A DNA stretch of 64,000 bases from Beijerinckiaceae bacterium (GTDB taxonomy: Bacteria; Pseudomonadota; Alphaproteobacteria; Rhizobiales; Beijerinckiaceae). The position numbers were made by a program, and so were the translations under genes. The notes below the pieces were generated by a model. That model did no database searches and was not told the DNA's origin. It saw only the letters and a list, made by a program, of their open reading frames with translations. The stretch's first letter is position 1. Every line of letters starts with the position of its first letter. This document shows, in pieces, positions 19,596 through 28,400 of the stretch. The stretch is taken from assembly GCA_947475995.1 (NCBI GenBank), contig CANJNI010000002.1:1-64000 (forward strand). Reading direction: 5' to 3'.

Positions 19596-21095
19596 TCAGC
19601 GGAGCGATGCCGGCGATGGAACGCGGGCGTAAGTCGAACTGCCGGCCTGCACGTAGGGCGATGAATTTACCGCCTGTGCGACCCGGGGTGCGGGCTTGGG
19701 CTGAACGCTGGCCTGCGGCTTCGGCTTGGCGGGCGCGGGCGCAGCTGCAGGTTTGCGGGCAGGCGCAGATGCGGCCGGCTTTGCGGCAGGGGCGGGCGCA
19801 GCCGGAGCAGCAGCCGTCTGGGCTGGCGGCTCCTTTGTGGCGGATGTCCCGATGATCAGATCCCCGATGGACGTGATGCCGCCCACAAGTCCCGAATAAA
19901 GAGTCGTGGTCGGCCCGCTGAATGCGTTCGCCGCCGGAGCAGCAGGCGCAGGAGATGCCGCAGCCACCCTCGTTTCCGCCGGGCGCGAAGGCGCAGCAGG
20001 GGCGGCAGGTTCGGCGCGCGCCACGGCTGTTTCGCCTGCGGCCTGTTTGGCGGCGGCGATCTTCACGATGGACGGAACCGGCGCGCCCTTGTCGTCGAGT
20101 TCGATTTCGACGGGCGCGCGCGCCAGAGCGTCCGGGCGGCTGACCATCTGGACATGCTGGAAATCGGGGTGCTGCCCGCCGTCCGCATAGACCATCTTGA
20201 TCGGCTTGACGCCCTTCGAGACGAGTTCAGCGACTTTCTGCTGGTCGTCTTGGTCCTTGCGGGCGACGACGGTCTTCAACTGCTCGTCTTCCTGCAGGGG
20301 CGGGCAGGCCGCCGTCGCATCGAGTCGCGCGCCATTCTGCCCGGCCGCATTGAAGACGTAGCGACGCCCGCAGACGCCGACCGCGACTTCCTGCCTGGTC
20401 ACCTCGAAATGATCGTTGCCGACCTTGATGTCCTTCCAGAACTTCATGTTCGGGTCGAGACGATGCTTGGCGAGATTATCCGCCGTCATGCGGAACGGCA
20501 TGGACTGAAGCTGGATGGCCTTCTGGCCTCCGGCAAACGACTCGCGCGCAATGGCGTAGATTTCGGCGATCTGTTCATCGGTCATGGAGAAGCAGCCGGC
20601 CGACGAACAATCGCCGTGCACCATGATCAGGCCGCCCGTATAGCCGTGCGCCTTGTCGAAGGCGTTGGGGTAGCCGACGTTGAACGACAGGTAGTAGTTC
20701 GAATTCGGATTCATCTGCGAAGGCGTGATGGCGTAGAAGCCCTCCGGCACCTGCCGGTCGCCTTCCTTGGTCTTGGGACCAAGCTGGCCCGACCAGCGGC
20801 ACATCGGATAGGTTTTCAGCAGCGCATACTGCCCGTCGGCCTTCATCTTCCAGATTTCGAGCTCCGCTTCCTTCTTGAAGGTGCGGATCAGCATGGGGGC
20901 CTGCGCGCTCGTACCCTTCTGCTGCATCAGCGAAAGCGTCTGCGACGGAATCGGCTTCGTCGAGCGGCCCGACGAGCGCAATTGCGGATTATCGTTGCAG
21001 GCCGCCAGAAATCCCGCGACGGCGGCGACCAGCGCCAGCTTCGTCAACGTGACAGCGCCCGATTTTCGATCAACCAAACCCATGCGCGAACTCAT
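19596..21095 (-). CDS. YafK-type L,D-transpeptidase lipoprotein
   Basis: The protein has a lipoprotein signal ending AVAGFLAAC (lipobox cysteine about residue 33 of this start). A YkuD catalytic domain follows, with GGLIMVHGDCSSAGCFSMTD; the second cysteine is the nucleophile. The C-terminal third is low-complexity Ala/Pro/Lys-rich and looks like a flexible cell-wall or periplasm-spanning tail. Such enzymes attach proteins to peptidoglycan, form 3-3 cross-links or, as with YafK/DpaA, cleave them. Start 21095 (MSSRMGLV) or 21083 are both possible. Confidence 0.87.
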   Translation of the reverse strand: MSSRMGLVDRKSGAVTLTKLALVAAVAGFLAACNDNPQLRSSGRSTKPIPSQTLSLMQQKGTSAQAPMLIRTFKKEAELEIWKMKADGQYALLKTYPMCRWSGQLGPKTKEGDRQVPEGFYAITPSQMNPNSNYYLSFNVGYPNAFDKAHGYTGGLIMVHGDCSSAGCFSMTDEQIAEIYAIARESFAGGQKAIQLQSMPFRMTADNLAKHRLDPNMKFWKDIKVGNDHFEVTRQEVAVGVCGRRYVFNAAGQNGARLDATAACPPLQEDEQLKTVVARKDQDDQQKVAELVSKGVKPIKMVYADGGQHPDFQHVQMVSRPDALARAPVEIELDDKGAPVPSIVKIAAAKQAAGETAVARAEPAAPAAPSRPAETRVAAASPAPAAPAANAFSGPTTTLYSGLVGGITSIGDLIIGTSATKEPPAQTAAAPAAPAPAAKPAASAPARKPAAAPAPAKPKPQASVQPKPAPRVAQAVNSSPYVQAGSSTYARVPSPASLR

Positions 21096-21242
21096 CCTGT
21101 GCCCTGCTCCACCATACGCGGAACGCGACGCCCTCAAAGGTTTACGGATGTTATCCTTACCCGCACGTTACTCGCCCCGGGGGCGATTCACCAGCATGGT
21201 AAACAAACTACTACCAATGTGAAACCAACGCCTTGCGGCAGA

Positions 21243-22196
21243 TCACACCTTGCGCCCGATCGCCAGGAACTTGTCCGCACGGGCGTTGCGGATGTCGTCG
21301 CGCGACATGTTCCCGAAACCCTCGAGAGCCGCCGCAATCGCGTCCCCGGTGCGGGCCACGGCGGCCGCCGGATCGCGATGGGCCCCGCCGACGGGTTCGG
21401 GGATGATCGAATCGATGATCCCGAACTTGAGCAGGTCCTGAGCCGTAATCTTCATGGACATTGCGGCATCCTGACGGCGGGATGCGTCCTTCCAGAGAAT
21501 GGACGCAGCGCCTTCCGGCGAAATGACGCTGTAGATGGCATGTTCAAGCATCAGCACCTTGCTGGCGGTCGCGATCGCGATCGCCCCGCCGGATCCGCCT
21601 TCGCCCAGCACCACCGCCACATTTGGAACGCCCAGTTCCAGACAAGCCTCGGTCGAGCGCGCAATGGCCTCGGCCTGACCGCGTTCCTCGGCGTCGATGC
21701 CCGGAAAGGCCCCGGCCGTGTCGACCAGAGAAATCACCGGCACGTCAAAACGGTCCGCAAGTTCCATGAGCCGCACGGCCTTGCGGTAACCTTCCGGGCG
21801 GGCCATGCCGAAATTATGGCGCAGGCGGCTCTCGGTGTCGGAGCCCTTCTCTTGCCCCATGACGCAGACGGACTGGCCCCGGAAACGGCCGAACCCGCCC
21901 ACGATGGCTTCGTCCTCGGCGAACTTGCGGTCGCCTGCCAGCGGCGTGAAATCTTCAATCAGGCCCGAAAGATAATCCGAGAAATGCGGACGCTGCAGGT
22001 GCCGGGCGACCTGCGTCTTCTGCCAGGGCGTCAGCGATCCGTAGAGGTCCTGCAGGGCTTTCGCCGACTTGGCTTCCAGCCGCGTCACTTCCTCGCTGAT
22101 GGCGGTGGATTCGCCGTCAGCGGTGACCTTGCGAAGCTCTTCGATCTTCGCATCAATGTCCGCAATGGGCTTTTCAAAGTCGAGATAGCTACGCAT
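21243..22196 (-). CDS. accA: Acetyl-CoA carboxylase carboxyltransferase subunit alpha
   Basis: AccA with AccD moves carboxyl from biotin to acetyl-CoA in the first step of fatty acid synthesis. The 317-residue protein begins MRSYLDFEKPI, and the start is placed at 22196 by family length. Crotonase-fold blocks include FGRFRGQSVCVMGQEKG, SLVDTAGAFPG and VLGEGGSGGAIAI. No accD is nearby, which is usual. Divergent from the VOC-P450 pair across about 200 bp. Confidence 0.96.
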   Translation of the reverse strand: MRSYLDFEKPIADIDAKIEELRKVTADGESTAISEEVTRLEAKSAKALQDLYGSLTPWQKTQVARHLQRPHFSDYLSGLIEDFTPLAGDRKFAEDEAIVGGFGRFRGQSVCVMGQEKGSDTESRLRHNFGMARPEGYRKAVRLMELADRFDVPVISLVDTAGAFPGIDAEERGQAEAIARSTEACLELGVPNVAVVLGEGGSGGAIAIATASKVLMLEHAIYSVISPEGAASILWKDASRRQDAAMSMKITAQDLLKFGIIDSIIPEPVGGAHRDPAAAVARTGDAIAAALEGFGNMSRDDIRNARADKFLAIGRKV

Positions 22197-22392
22197 CGGG
22201 CTCGCAATTCGGGACGGCCCGGGGGCCTTGCGCACGTTCGGGCGGAACGGCGCCGATCAGATCAGAGCATGGCCGGCGACGGCATGCTCGAATGCGCGCG
22301 GAACGTGGCGACTTGAGGTCCGGAAGTCAAGAACGCGAAACTGCGGACACCTCATCGGCGTCATGACAGCAGAGCCCCCGATGGATTAGGTT

Positions 22393-23076
22393 ATGCGCCT
22401 GCGCCTCCACCCGGACCCCGAACCCATGACCCGCAAAGCCGATTTCGACCGCATCAAGGCCTTCCGCCGCCCCGACGGCGTGCCGTTCAACATCACCAAG
22501 ATCGGCCATGTGGTGCTGAACGTCAGCGATCTGGAAAGGTCGGTCGAGTTCTACACGCAGGTTCTCGGCTTCCATATTTCGGACATCTACACGCCCGACG
22601 TCGCGCCCGGCGGGATGGTGTTCATGCGCTACAACGCCGACCACCACGGCGTCGCGCTCGTCGGCAAGATGCCGGACAAATCGCCCAGCATCGAACTGAA
22701 CCACATGGCGTTCGAGGTCTCGACGCTCGATGAAGTCCTGCGCGCCCGTGACCATCTCGAAAAGGCGGGCGTCGCGATCGACTTCGAGGGCCGCCGCCGC
22801 GCCGGCGTGCAGATCGCGGTCGAATTCCGCGATCCTGACGGACACCTGCTTGAAATCTACTGGGGCCTCGATCAGGTCGGCAGCGATGGACGCTCGCGCC
22901 CCGCATCCCAGTGGAAATGGGCGCACACGCTGGAGGAGGCTGTCGAAAATCCCGTCGAAGGTCAGGACACGACCATCCAGGACACGCGCCTGCTGCGCAG
23001 CCGCACGCCTGAGGAAATCGCGAAACAGAAGGCTTATTCGATGCAGACCCAGACCGCCAAGCTCACCAAGGGCTGA
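22393..23076 (+). CDS. VOC superfamily dioxygenase-like protein with an H-H-E triad
   Basis: The 227-residue protein has one pair of beta-alpha-beta-beta-beta modules like extradiol ring-cleaving dioxygenases and glyoxalases. The three metal ligands are visible in KIGHVVLNVSD, ELNHMAFEV and PDGHLLEIYWG. A 70-residue C-terminal extension is predicted to be helical. It ends two bases before the P450 start, so the two are one operon and may act on the same compound. The substrate is unknown. An alternative start is 22426 (MTRKADFD); neither has a strong ribosome binding site. Confidence 0.82.
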   Translation: MRLRLHPDPEPMTRKADFDRIKAFRRPDGVPFNITKIGHVVLNVSDLERSVEFYTQVLGFHISDIYTPDVAPGGMVFMRYNADHHGVALVGKMPDKSPSIELNHMAFEVSTLDEVLRARDHLEKAGVAIDFEGRRRAGVQIAVEFRDPDGHLLEIYWGLDQVGSDGRSRPASQWKWAHTLEEAVENPVEGQDTTIQDTRLLRSRTPEEIAKQKAYSMQTQTAKLTKG

Positions 23077-23078
23077 AT

Positions 23079-24245
23079 GTGAGCGAGCCCTTCGATCTCT
23101 ATTCTCCGGCAATCGACGCCGATCCATTCCCTTTTTACGAGACGCTGCGCGAGCAGCATCCCTGCTACTGGAGCGAGTCCGGCAAGCTGTGGATACTCTC
23201 GCGCTACGATGACGTGTCGCGCGCCGCGCAGGACTGGGAAACATTTTCCTCCTCCCAGGGCAACATGATCGACGAGATCCCCGGCCGCGCGGGCGCGACG
23301 CTCGGCACGACCGATCCGCCCCGGCATGATCGACTGCGCGCACTCAGCCAGGCCGCGTTCCTGCGGCGCAATCTGGAAAACACCATTGCGCCGACGCTGG
23401 AGATCGCCGACCGTTCGCTGGAGCGCATCCTCGCCCGCAAGTCGTTCGATTTCATCGAGGACTATTCCAGCCAGATCACCGTCGGACTGCTGTTCCGCAC
23501 ATTGGGACTGCCCGAGCGCGATCACAACGAAATCCGCCGCAACGTCATTCTGGCGGTCTCGACCGACAAGGCCGCGAAGGGCCGCACGCAGGAGCATCTC
23601 GCGGCGTTCCAGTACATCAGCGATTTTCTCGGCGAGGAAGTCGCGCGCCGCCGCAGCAATCCGCAGGACGATCTCATCACGCATCTGGCGGAAGCAGAAA
23701 TCGACGGAGACCGTCTGTCGGAACGCGAAATCGTCATGACCACCGCGACATTCGTGATGGCCGGGGTCGAGTCCCTGTCGAGCTTCATGTCGATCTTCGC
23801 ACTCAACCTGCATGACTATCCGGATGCGCGGCGGCGTATCGTGGCGGACCCCTCGCTCATGCCGCTGGCGATCGAGGAATCGCTGCGCTTCAACACGTCG
23901 GCCCAGCGCTTCCGCCGGGTGGTGATGAAGGAGACGCAGCTTCACGGCCGGACGCTCCGGCCCGGCGACAAGGTCGCCCTGGCTTACGGGTCCGCGAACC
24001 GCGACTGGCGCAAGTTCCGCAATCCGGACATCTACGACATCGAGCGTCGCCCGCAGGGTCATCTGGGATTCGGGGCCGGAAAGCATTTCTGTCTCGGCAG
24101 CCAGATGGCGCGTCTGGTGACCGACATCGCCATGCGGCGCTTTCTGGAGCGTGCGCCAGATTATCACCTGACGGAACGCAGGCTGGCGTGGAATTCATCG
24201 TCGAATTTCCGCAGCCCGGTCGCACTGCCCTTCGCGATCGGCTGA
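23079..24245 (+). CDS. Cytochrome P450
   Basis: The 388-residue class I bacterial P450 has all signature motifs. The I-helix contains VMAGVESLSS, the K-helix ExxR is EESLR, and the haem loop is FGAGKHFCLG with the proximal cysteine. The start is a GTG directly after the VOC gene. It is closely related to the second P450 at 47.8 kb; both share GATLGTTDPPRHDRLR. It needs a ferredoxin and reductase, and the reductase at 49.1 kb is a candidate. Substrate unknown. Confidence 0.95.
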   Translation: MSEPFDLYSPAIDADPFPFYETLREQHPCYWSESGKLWILSRYDDVSRAAQDWETFSSSQGNMIDEIPGRAGATLGTTDPPRHDRLRALSQAAFLRRNLENTIAPTLEIADRSLERILARKSFDFIEDYSSQITVGLLFRTLGLPERDHNEIRRNVILAVSTDKAAKGRTQEHLAAFQYISDFLGEEVARRRSNPQDDLITHLAEAEIDGDRLSEREIVMTTATFVMAGVESLSSFMSIFALNLHDYPDARRRIVADPSLMPLAIEESLRFNTSAQRFRRVVMKETQLHGRTLRPGDKVALAYGSANRDWRKFRNPDIYDIERRPQGHLGFGAGKHFCLGSQMARLVTDIAMRRFLERAPDYHLTERRLAWNSSSNFRSPVALPFAIG

Positions 24246-24310
24246 CCGTAGCCGCACATGACATCCGGCCGTTTCGGTCTATGTTTGCTTTTGCCAGATG
24301 AGGACAATTC

Positions 24311-25081
24311 ATGACCGCACAGATTCGCCAGTTCCGCTGCCTTGACGATAATTTCGGCGTGCTGGTGCACGATCCGGCGACGGGCGCGACGGCCGCCATC
24401 GACGTTCCGGAAGCCGCGCCCGTGCTGGCCGAACTCAGGAGCGCCGGCTGGAAGCTGACCGACATTCTGGTCACGCATCGCCACAAGGATCATGTGGGGG
24501 GCATTCCGGAGGTCCTGAAATCATTCCCCGGCGCGCGCGTGCACGTTCCGCATGCCGAAGCGGCCCAGATCGAAGGCCCGCATCTTTCGGTGCGCGAGGG
24601 CGATGTGGTGAAGGTCGGCAACCTGGCGGCGCGCGTCATCGAGACGCCGGGCCATACGGTCGGGCATATCGTGTATGTGTTCGATGCGGATAAATTGCTC
24701 TTTGCGGGCGACACGCTGTTCGCCATGGGCTGCGGACGTGTGTTCGAAACTCCGGCCGACGTCATGTGGACTTCGTTGCAGAAGCTCGCCGCGCTGCCGC
24801 CCGACACACAGGTCTATTGCGGGCACGAATATACGCTCGCCAACGGGCGCTTCGCCCTCACGGTCGAACCGCAGAACGAGCAATTGCAGAAGCGCGTGAA
24901 GGAGGTCGAAGCCCTGCGGGCCGCCGGATCATTCACGCTGCCGACCAAAATTGCGCTCGAACTCGCCACCAATCCGTTCCTGCGCGCCCCGAACGCCACG
25001 ATCCGCCGGAATGTCGGCCTGCAGGATGCGCCGGATGCGGCGGTCTTCGCCGAGGTTCGCGAACGCAAGAACCGGGGCTGA
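24311..25081 (+). CDS. gloB: Hydroxyacylglutathione hydrolase (glyoxalase II)
   Basis: GloB hydrolyses S-lactoylglutathione to lactate and glutathione in methylglyoxal detoxification. The protein has 256 residues. The metal motif THRHKDHVGG (one His of the usual THHHxDH changed to Arg outside the ligand set) is followed by the ligands ETPGHTVGHI, LFAGDTLFAMGCGR and YCGHEYT. The C-terminal glutathione-binding region is present. It follows the P450 by about 65 bp and is followed directly by a cupin gene. Confidence 0.94.
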   Translation: MTAQIRQFRCLDDNFGVLVHDPATGATAAIDVPEAAPVLAELRSAGWKLTDILVTHRHKDHVGGIPEVLKSFPGARVHVPHAEAAQIEGPHLSVREGDVVKVGNLAARVIETPGHTVGHIVYVFDADKLLFAGDTLFAMGCGRVFETPADVMWTSLQKLAALPPDTQVYCGHEYTLANGRFALTVEPQNEQLQKRVKEVEALRAAGSFTLPTKIALELATNPFLRAPNATIRRNVGLQDAPDAAVFAEVRERKNRG

Positions 25082-25082
25082 C

Positions 25083-25553
25083 ATGGCGCAGGCCTATCCG
25101 CATGGCGGCATGAGCGCCGACGACGTCATCCGCATGCTCGACCTGAAGCCGCACCCGGAAGGCGGCTTCTATCGCGAGACGTTTCGTGATCCGGCCACGG
25201 ATGCGAACGGCCGCCCGGCTTCCTCGCTGATCTATTTTCTGCTCGGCGCGGGCGACGTGTCGGCATGGCACCGCGTCGATGCTGCGGAGGTCTGGCACTA
25301 TTATGCGGGCGCACCGCTGGTGATCACGGTGTCATCCAACGGCCATGATGCGGAGGCGGTCCATCTGGGGCCCGAACTCCCTGCCGGACAGCGCCCGCAA
25401 TTCGTGGTGCCTGCCAACTGGTGGCAGACCGCCACGAGCCTGGGAGCCTGGACTCTCGTTGGCTGCACCGTTGCGCCCGCTTTCGATTTCGCAAAATTCG
25501 AAATGGCGCCGCCCGACTGGCGGCCCACGCCCCGCAATGCGCGGTCGAAGTAA
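25083..25553 (+). CDS. DUF985 cupin-domain protein
   Basis: The 156-residue single-domain cupin is of the DUF985 type: LKPHPEGGFYRETF, SLIYFLLGAGDVSAWHRVD, AEVWHYYAGAPL and a closing VAPAFDFAKFEMAPP. The histidines could bind a metal or a small acid. The family is sometimes linked to sugar or ureide metabolism, but no role is established. The ATG begins one base after the gloB stop, so translation is probably coupled. Confidence 0.9.
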   Translation: MAQAYPHGGMSADDVIRMLDLKPHPEGGFYRETFRDPATDANGRPASSLIYFLLGAGDVSAWHRVDAAEVWHYYAGAPLVITVSSNGHDAEAVHLGPELPAGQRPQFVVPANWWQTATSLGAWTLVGCTVAPAFDFAKFEMAPPDWRPTPRNARSK

Positions 25554-25660
25554 CTGTTTGAGCGGATTTTCCGAAACCGGACATTAACTGGTTAACGTCA
25601 TATTGCGGACCGGTGGGTGAAGTCGGTCTGGCTGCGCCCGAATAGAGCTTCAGGTCGCAA

Positions 25661-27490
25661 ATGACGTCGGTGGAACGAAACTCCCTGCTTCTTAAAAAGC
25701 CGATCGGCCATCTGTCGCCTGCTGGAGCTCACCAGCAGCCGCCTGCGCCTCCGGCGCGCCCTTTCGGGGCTGCGGCGACGCTGCAAAAGCCAGCGCAACC
25801 CGCGCTGCCCGATCCGCGCGTCATTCTCAATTCCATCGGCGAAGTCGTTTACGACTGGGATATCGCCAGCGACCGGCTCACCTGGGGCGCGAATGCGCGC
25901 GATGTGTTCGGTCTTGCCGACCTCGCGCCCCTCGCGACCGGACAGTCCTTCGCCGAACATCAGTCGGACGATTCGCAGACCTCGCGCTTCAACGCGATCT
26001 TCCAGTCGAGCGAAAAGGACCCCGGATCGGGCGTGCGCTACCACATCCGTTACGGCCTGATGCTCGGCGACAACGGCCGCGGCGGGCAGTCCATCATGCG
26101 CGTGGAGGATTCGGGTCGCTGGTTCGCCGGACCCGATGGCCGCCCGGCCCGCGCTCACGGCGTGGTGCGACGCATGGAGGGCGGACAGGAATCCGCCAGC
26201 GCGGATCATGCGGTTCCGCCCCACGATGTGCTGACGGGTGCGCTCAGCCGATCTGCCTTCGCCGAACATCTGGGCAAGATGTTCGCCGAAGCGGCCCGCA
26301 ATCAGACGAGCTTTGCGCTGCTGCTGGCCTCGATCGACACGTTGCCGCTTGTCAACCGCAGCTTCGGTTACGATGTGGGCGACGAACTCATTGCGGGCGT
26401 CGCCAAGCGCGTCGCATCGCAGATGCGCGGCACCGACGTGATCGGCCGCTACACCGGAAACAAGCTCGCGCTGGCGCTCGACGCATGCGACCCCGAGCAG
26501 ATGATGATCGCCGCCCAGCGATTCATTCATTCGGTTGCATCCGCGCCGTTCCAGACCACGTCCGGTCCATTGCAGACCTCCATCCGGATCGGCGGCGTCG
26601 TGGCGCCGCGCCACGCCCGCACCACGCAGATCATGTTGCAGCGCGCCGAGGAAGCCCTCCAGACCGCACGCAATCAGGCCGCCACCCGCGTCGTCGCCTA
26701 CGAGCCCAGCCTGGCTCGCGACGATTCGCGCATCCGCACCCAGATGCTCGCCGAGCAGATCGTGGCGGCGCTGAACGATCGCCGCATCGCGATCGCCCTG
26801 CAGCCCATCGTGGACGCCGCCACCGGCAAGCCGGCCTTCTACGAATCCCTGATGCGCATGCATCTGGAAGACGGCTCCCTTGTCGCGCCCTCAGTGATTT
26901 TCCCGGTCGCCGAAAAGGTCGGGCTTGTTCAGCTTCTCGACCAGCGCGTCCTCGAACTTTCGCTGGAGCGTCTGGCGGCAGACCCCGACCTGCGGCTCTC
27001 GGTCAACATGTCGAGTTCGACCGCGCACGATCCGGACTGGCCGACGCGCGCACAGGCCGCCATGGCCAAATGTCCCGGAGCTGCCGAGCGGCTCATCATC
27101 GAGATCACCGAATCCTGCGCCATCGAGGATGTGGAAGCCGCGCGCCGCGTCATCGCCAGCATCAAGAAGCTCGGCGCCAAGGTCGCCATGGACGATTTCG
27201 GCGCAGGCCATACGTCGTTCAAGAACCTGCGACTGCTCGACGTGGATCTGTTGAAGATCGACGGAGCCTTCGTGCAGAACGTCGCGCATTCTCCGGACGA
27301 CCGGTTCTTCGTGCGCACGCTGATCGATCTGGCGCGTCACCTGGACATCCCGACAGTCGCCGAATGGGTCGAGACCGAAGAGACTGTCACGCTGCTGCGC
27401 GAATGGGGCGTGAATTATTTTCAGGGCGCCTATTTCGGCCAGGCGGTCGAGAGCGCTCTTGCTCCGGACGCCGACGTCGCGGCGGCCTGA
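25661..27490 (+). CDS. PAS-GGDEF-EAL protein with a degenerate GGDEF domain
   Basis: The 609-residue protein is soluble. A PAS_3-like domain (about 50-170) starts VVYDWDIASDRLTWG. The GGDEF domain (about 185-345) has RYTGNKLAL in place of RxGGDEF, so diguanylate cyclase activity is unlikely. The EAL domain (about 360-600) keeps the residues needed to hydrolyse c-di-GMP: ESLMR, SVNMS, EITES, DDFGAGH, LLKIDGAF and AEWVETEE. It is probably a sensor-controlled phosphodiesterase. It lies upstream of the convergent phaR, with no evident operon. Confidence 0.9.
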   Translation: MTSVERNSLLLKKPIGHLSPAGAHQQPPAPPARPFGAAATLQKPAQPALPDPRVILNSIGEVVYDWDIASDRLTWGANARDVFGLADLAPLATGQSFAEHQSDDSQTSRFNAIFQSSEKDPGSGVRYHIRYGLMLGDNGRGGQSIMRVEDSGRWFAGPDGRPARAHGVVRRMEGGQESASADHAVPPHDVLTGALSRSAFAEHLGKMFAEAARNQTSFALLLASIDTLPLVNRSFGYDVGDELIAGVAKRVASQMRGTDVIGRYTGNKLALALDACDPEQMMIAAQRFIHSVASAPFQTTSGPLQTSIRIGGVVAPRHARTTQIMLQRAEEALQTARNQAATRVVAYEPSLARDDSRIRTQMLAEQIVAALNDRRIAIALQPIVDAATGKPAFYESLMRMHLEDGSLVAPSVIFPVAEKVGLVQLLDQRVLELSLERLAADPDLRLSVNMSSSTAHDPDWPTRAQAAMAKCPGAAERLIIEITESCAIEDVEAARRVIASIKKLGAKVAMDDFGAGHTSFKNLRLLDVDLLKIDGAFVQNVAHSPDDRFFVRTLIDLARHLDIPTVAEWVETEETVTLLREWGVNYFQGAYFGQAVESALAPDADVAAA

Positions 27491-27505
27491 ACGCCGCCGC
27501 TCGCA

Positions 27506-28096
27506 TCAGCTCTTGCGCGACAGGCTGTCCAGCTGACGCTGCATGTCCTGCAACTGCTTCTTCAGGCCATCGAGATCGCCGGCCTCTTTCGCCGGAGCTG
27601 CCTCGGCGGCTTTCGCGACGCCTCCGGCCACGAACGGATTGAACATGGTCAGGGCCTGGCTGAACATGGTCATGTTCTTGCGCGTCTGCTCTTCCATCAC
27701 CGAGAACATCTCGCTGCCGGGCAGTCCGGTGGTCCCCAGCGCGGAACCCATCTGATCGCGGAACTTCTGTTGTTCACTTGTCAGCTTGTCGATGGAAAAT
27801 TCCAGATAGCTCGGCACCAGCATCTGCATGCTGTCGCCGTAAAAGCGGATGAGCTGCCGCAGGAACGCTATCGGCAGCAGGCTCTGGCCTTCCTTGGCTT
27901 CCTGCTCGAAGATGATCTGCGTCAGCACCGAACGTGTGATGTCCTCGTTTGACTTGGCGTCGTAGACGACGAAATCGTCGCCCTTCTTGACCATCTCGGC
28001 GAGGTCTTCGAGCGTCACATAGGAACTCGTGCCTGTGTGGTAGAGGCGGCGGTTCGCATATTTCTTGATCGCGACTGGCTGTTTGTCGTTGGCCAT
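27506..28096 (-). CDS. phaR: Polyhydroxyalkanoate synthesis repressor PhaR
   Basis: PhaR senses PHB granules and represses phasin and its own genes. The protein has 196 residues. The N-terminal PHB/PHA accumulation regulator DNA-binding domain reads IKKYANRRLYHTGTSSYVTL, and two further PHB_acc repeats lie at about 65-130. The C-terminal tail is coiled coil with LKKQLQDMQRQLDSL. It is divergent from phaA-phaB, matching the conserved alphaproteobacterial arrangement. Confidence 0.95.
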   Translation of the reverse strand: MANDKQPVAIKKYANRRLYHTGTSSYVTLEDLAEMVKKGDDFVVYDAKSNEDITRSVLTQIIFEQEAKEGQSLLPIAFLRQLIRFYGDSMQMLVPSYLEFSIDKLTSEQQKFRDQMGSALGTTGLPGSEMFSVMEEQTRKNMTMFSQALTMFNPFVAGGVAKAAEAAPAKEAGDLDGLKKQLQDMQRQLDSLSRKS

Positions 28097-28400
28097 GTTC
28101 GTCCTTGAACGCCCCCGGGGATTCCCTGACCGGTCGGGATGTTTCCCGTCCGCTTGACCCTACGATATGCTTTTTGTGCGAGTGCGAAAACATAATTGTG
28201 ACATCTCGCCGCATGGAACCCTCGTCTTAGGCTGAAATCCCTAGGGTTGGATGCGTCCGGCCCCGACCAATTGCGCATGTGGCGACCGCCTTCCTCGCTT
28301 GACCGCCGGCGAACCGGCATGCTCAACAAATGAACGCGCCGGATTGCCAGCGCCAAGAATATCCAACAACAATCGCAAGATTCAAAAGAGGAGTACGCGA
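28097..28400. promoter_or_regulatory. Divergent phaR/phaA control region
   Basis: This 304-bp noncoding stretch lies between the PHB repressor and the biosynthesis genes and must carry both promoters. TTGACC hexamers at about 28154 and 28299 could be -35 elements, but no convincing -10 box is spaced from them. GCCGGCGAACCGGC near 28303-28316 is an inverted repeat. AAAAGAGGAG just before the phaA ATG is its ribosome binding site. Autoregulation by PhaR is inferred from family knowledge; no repeated operator is evident. Confidence 0.45.

Noticed and set aside
20154-22316. A 720-codon open frame antisense to the transpeptidase and accA
   Set aside because: Both genes it overlaps are certain, and the reading has no recognisable motif.
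25584-25595. TTAACTGGTTAA as a CtrA site upstream of the GGDEF-EAL gene
   Set aside because: The half sites are four bases apart, not seven as CtrA needs.
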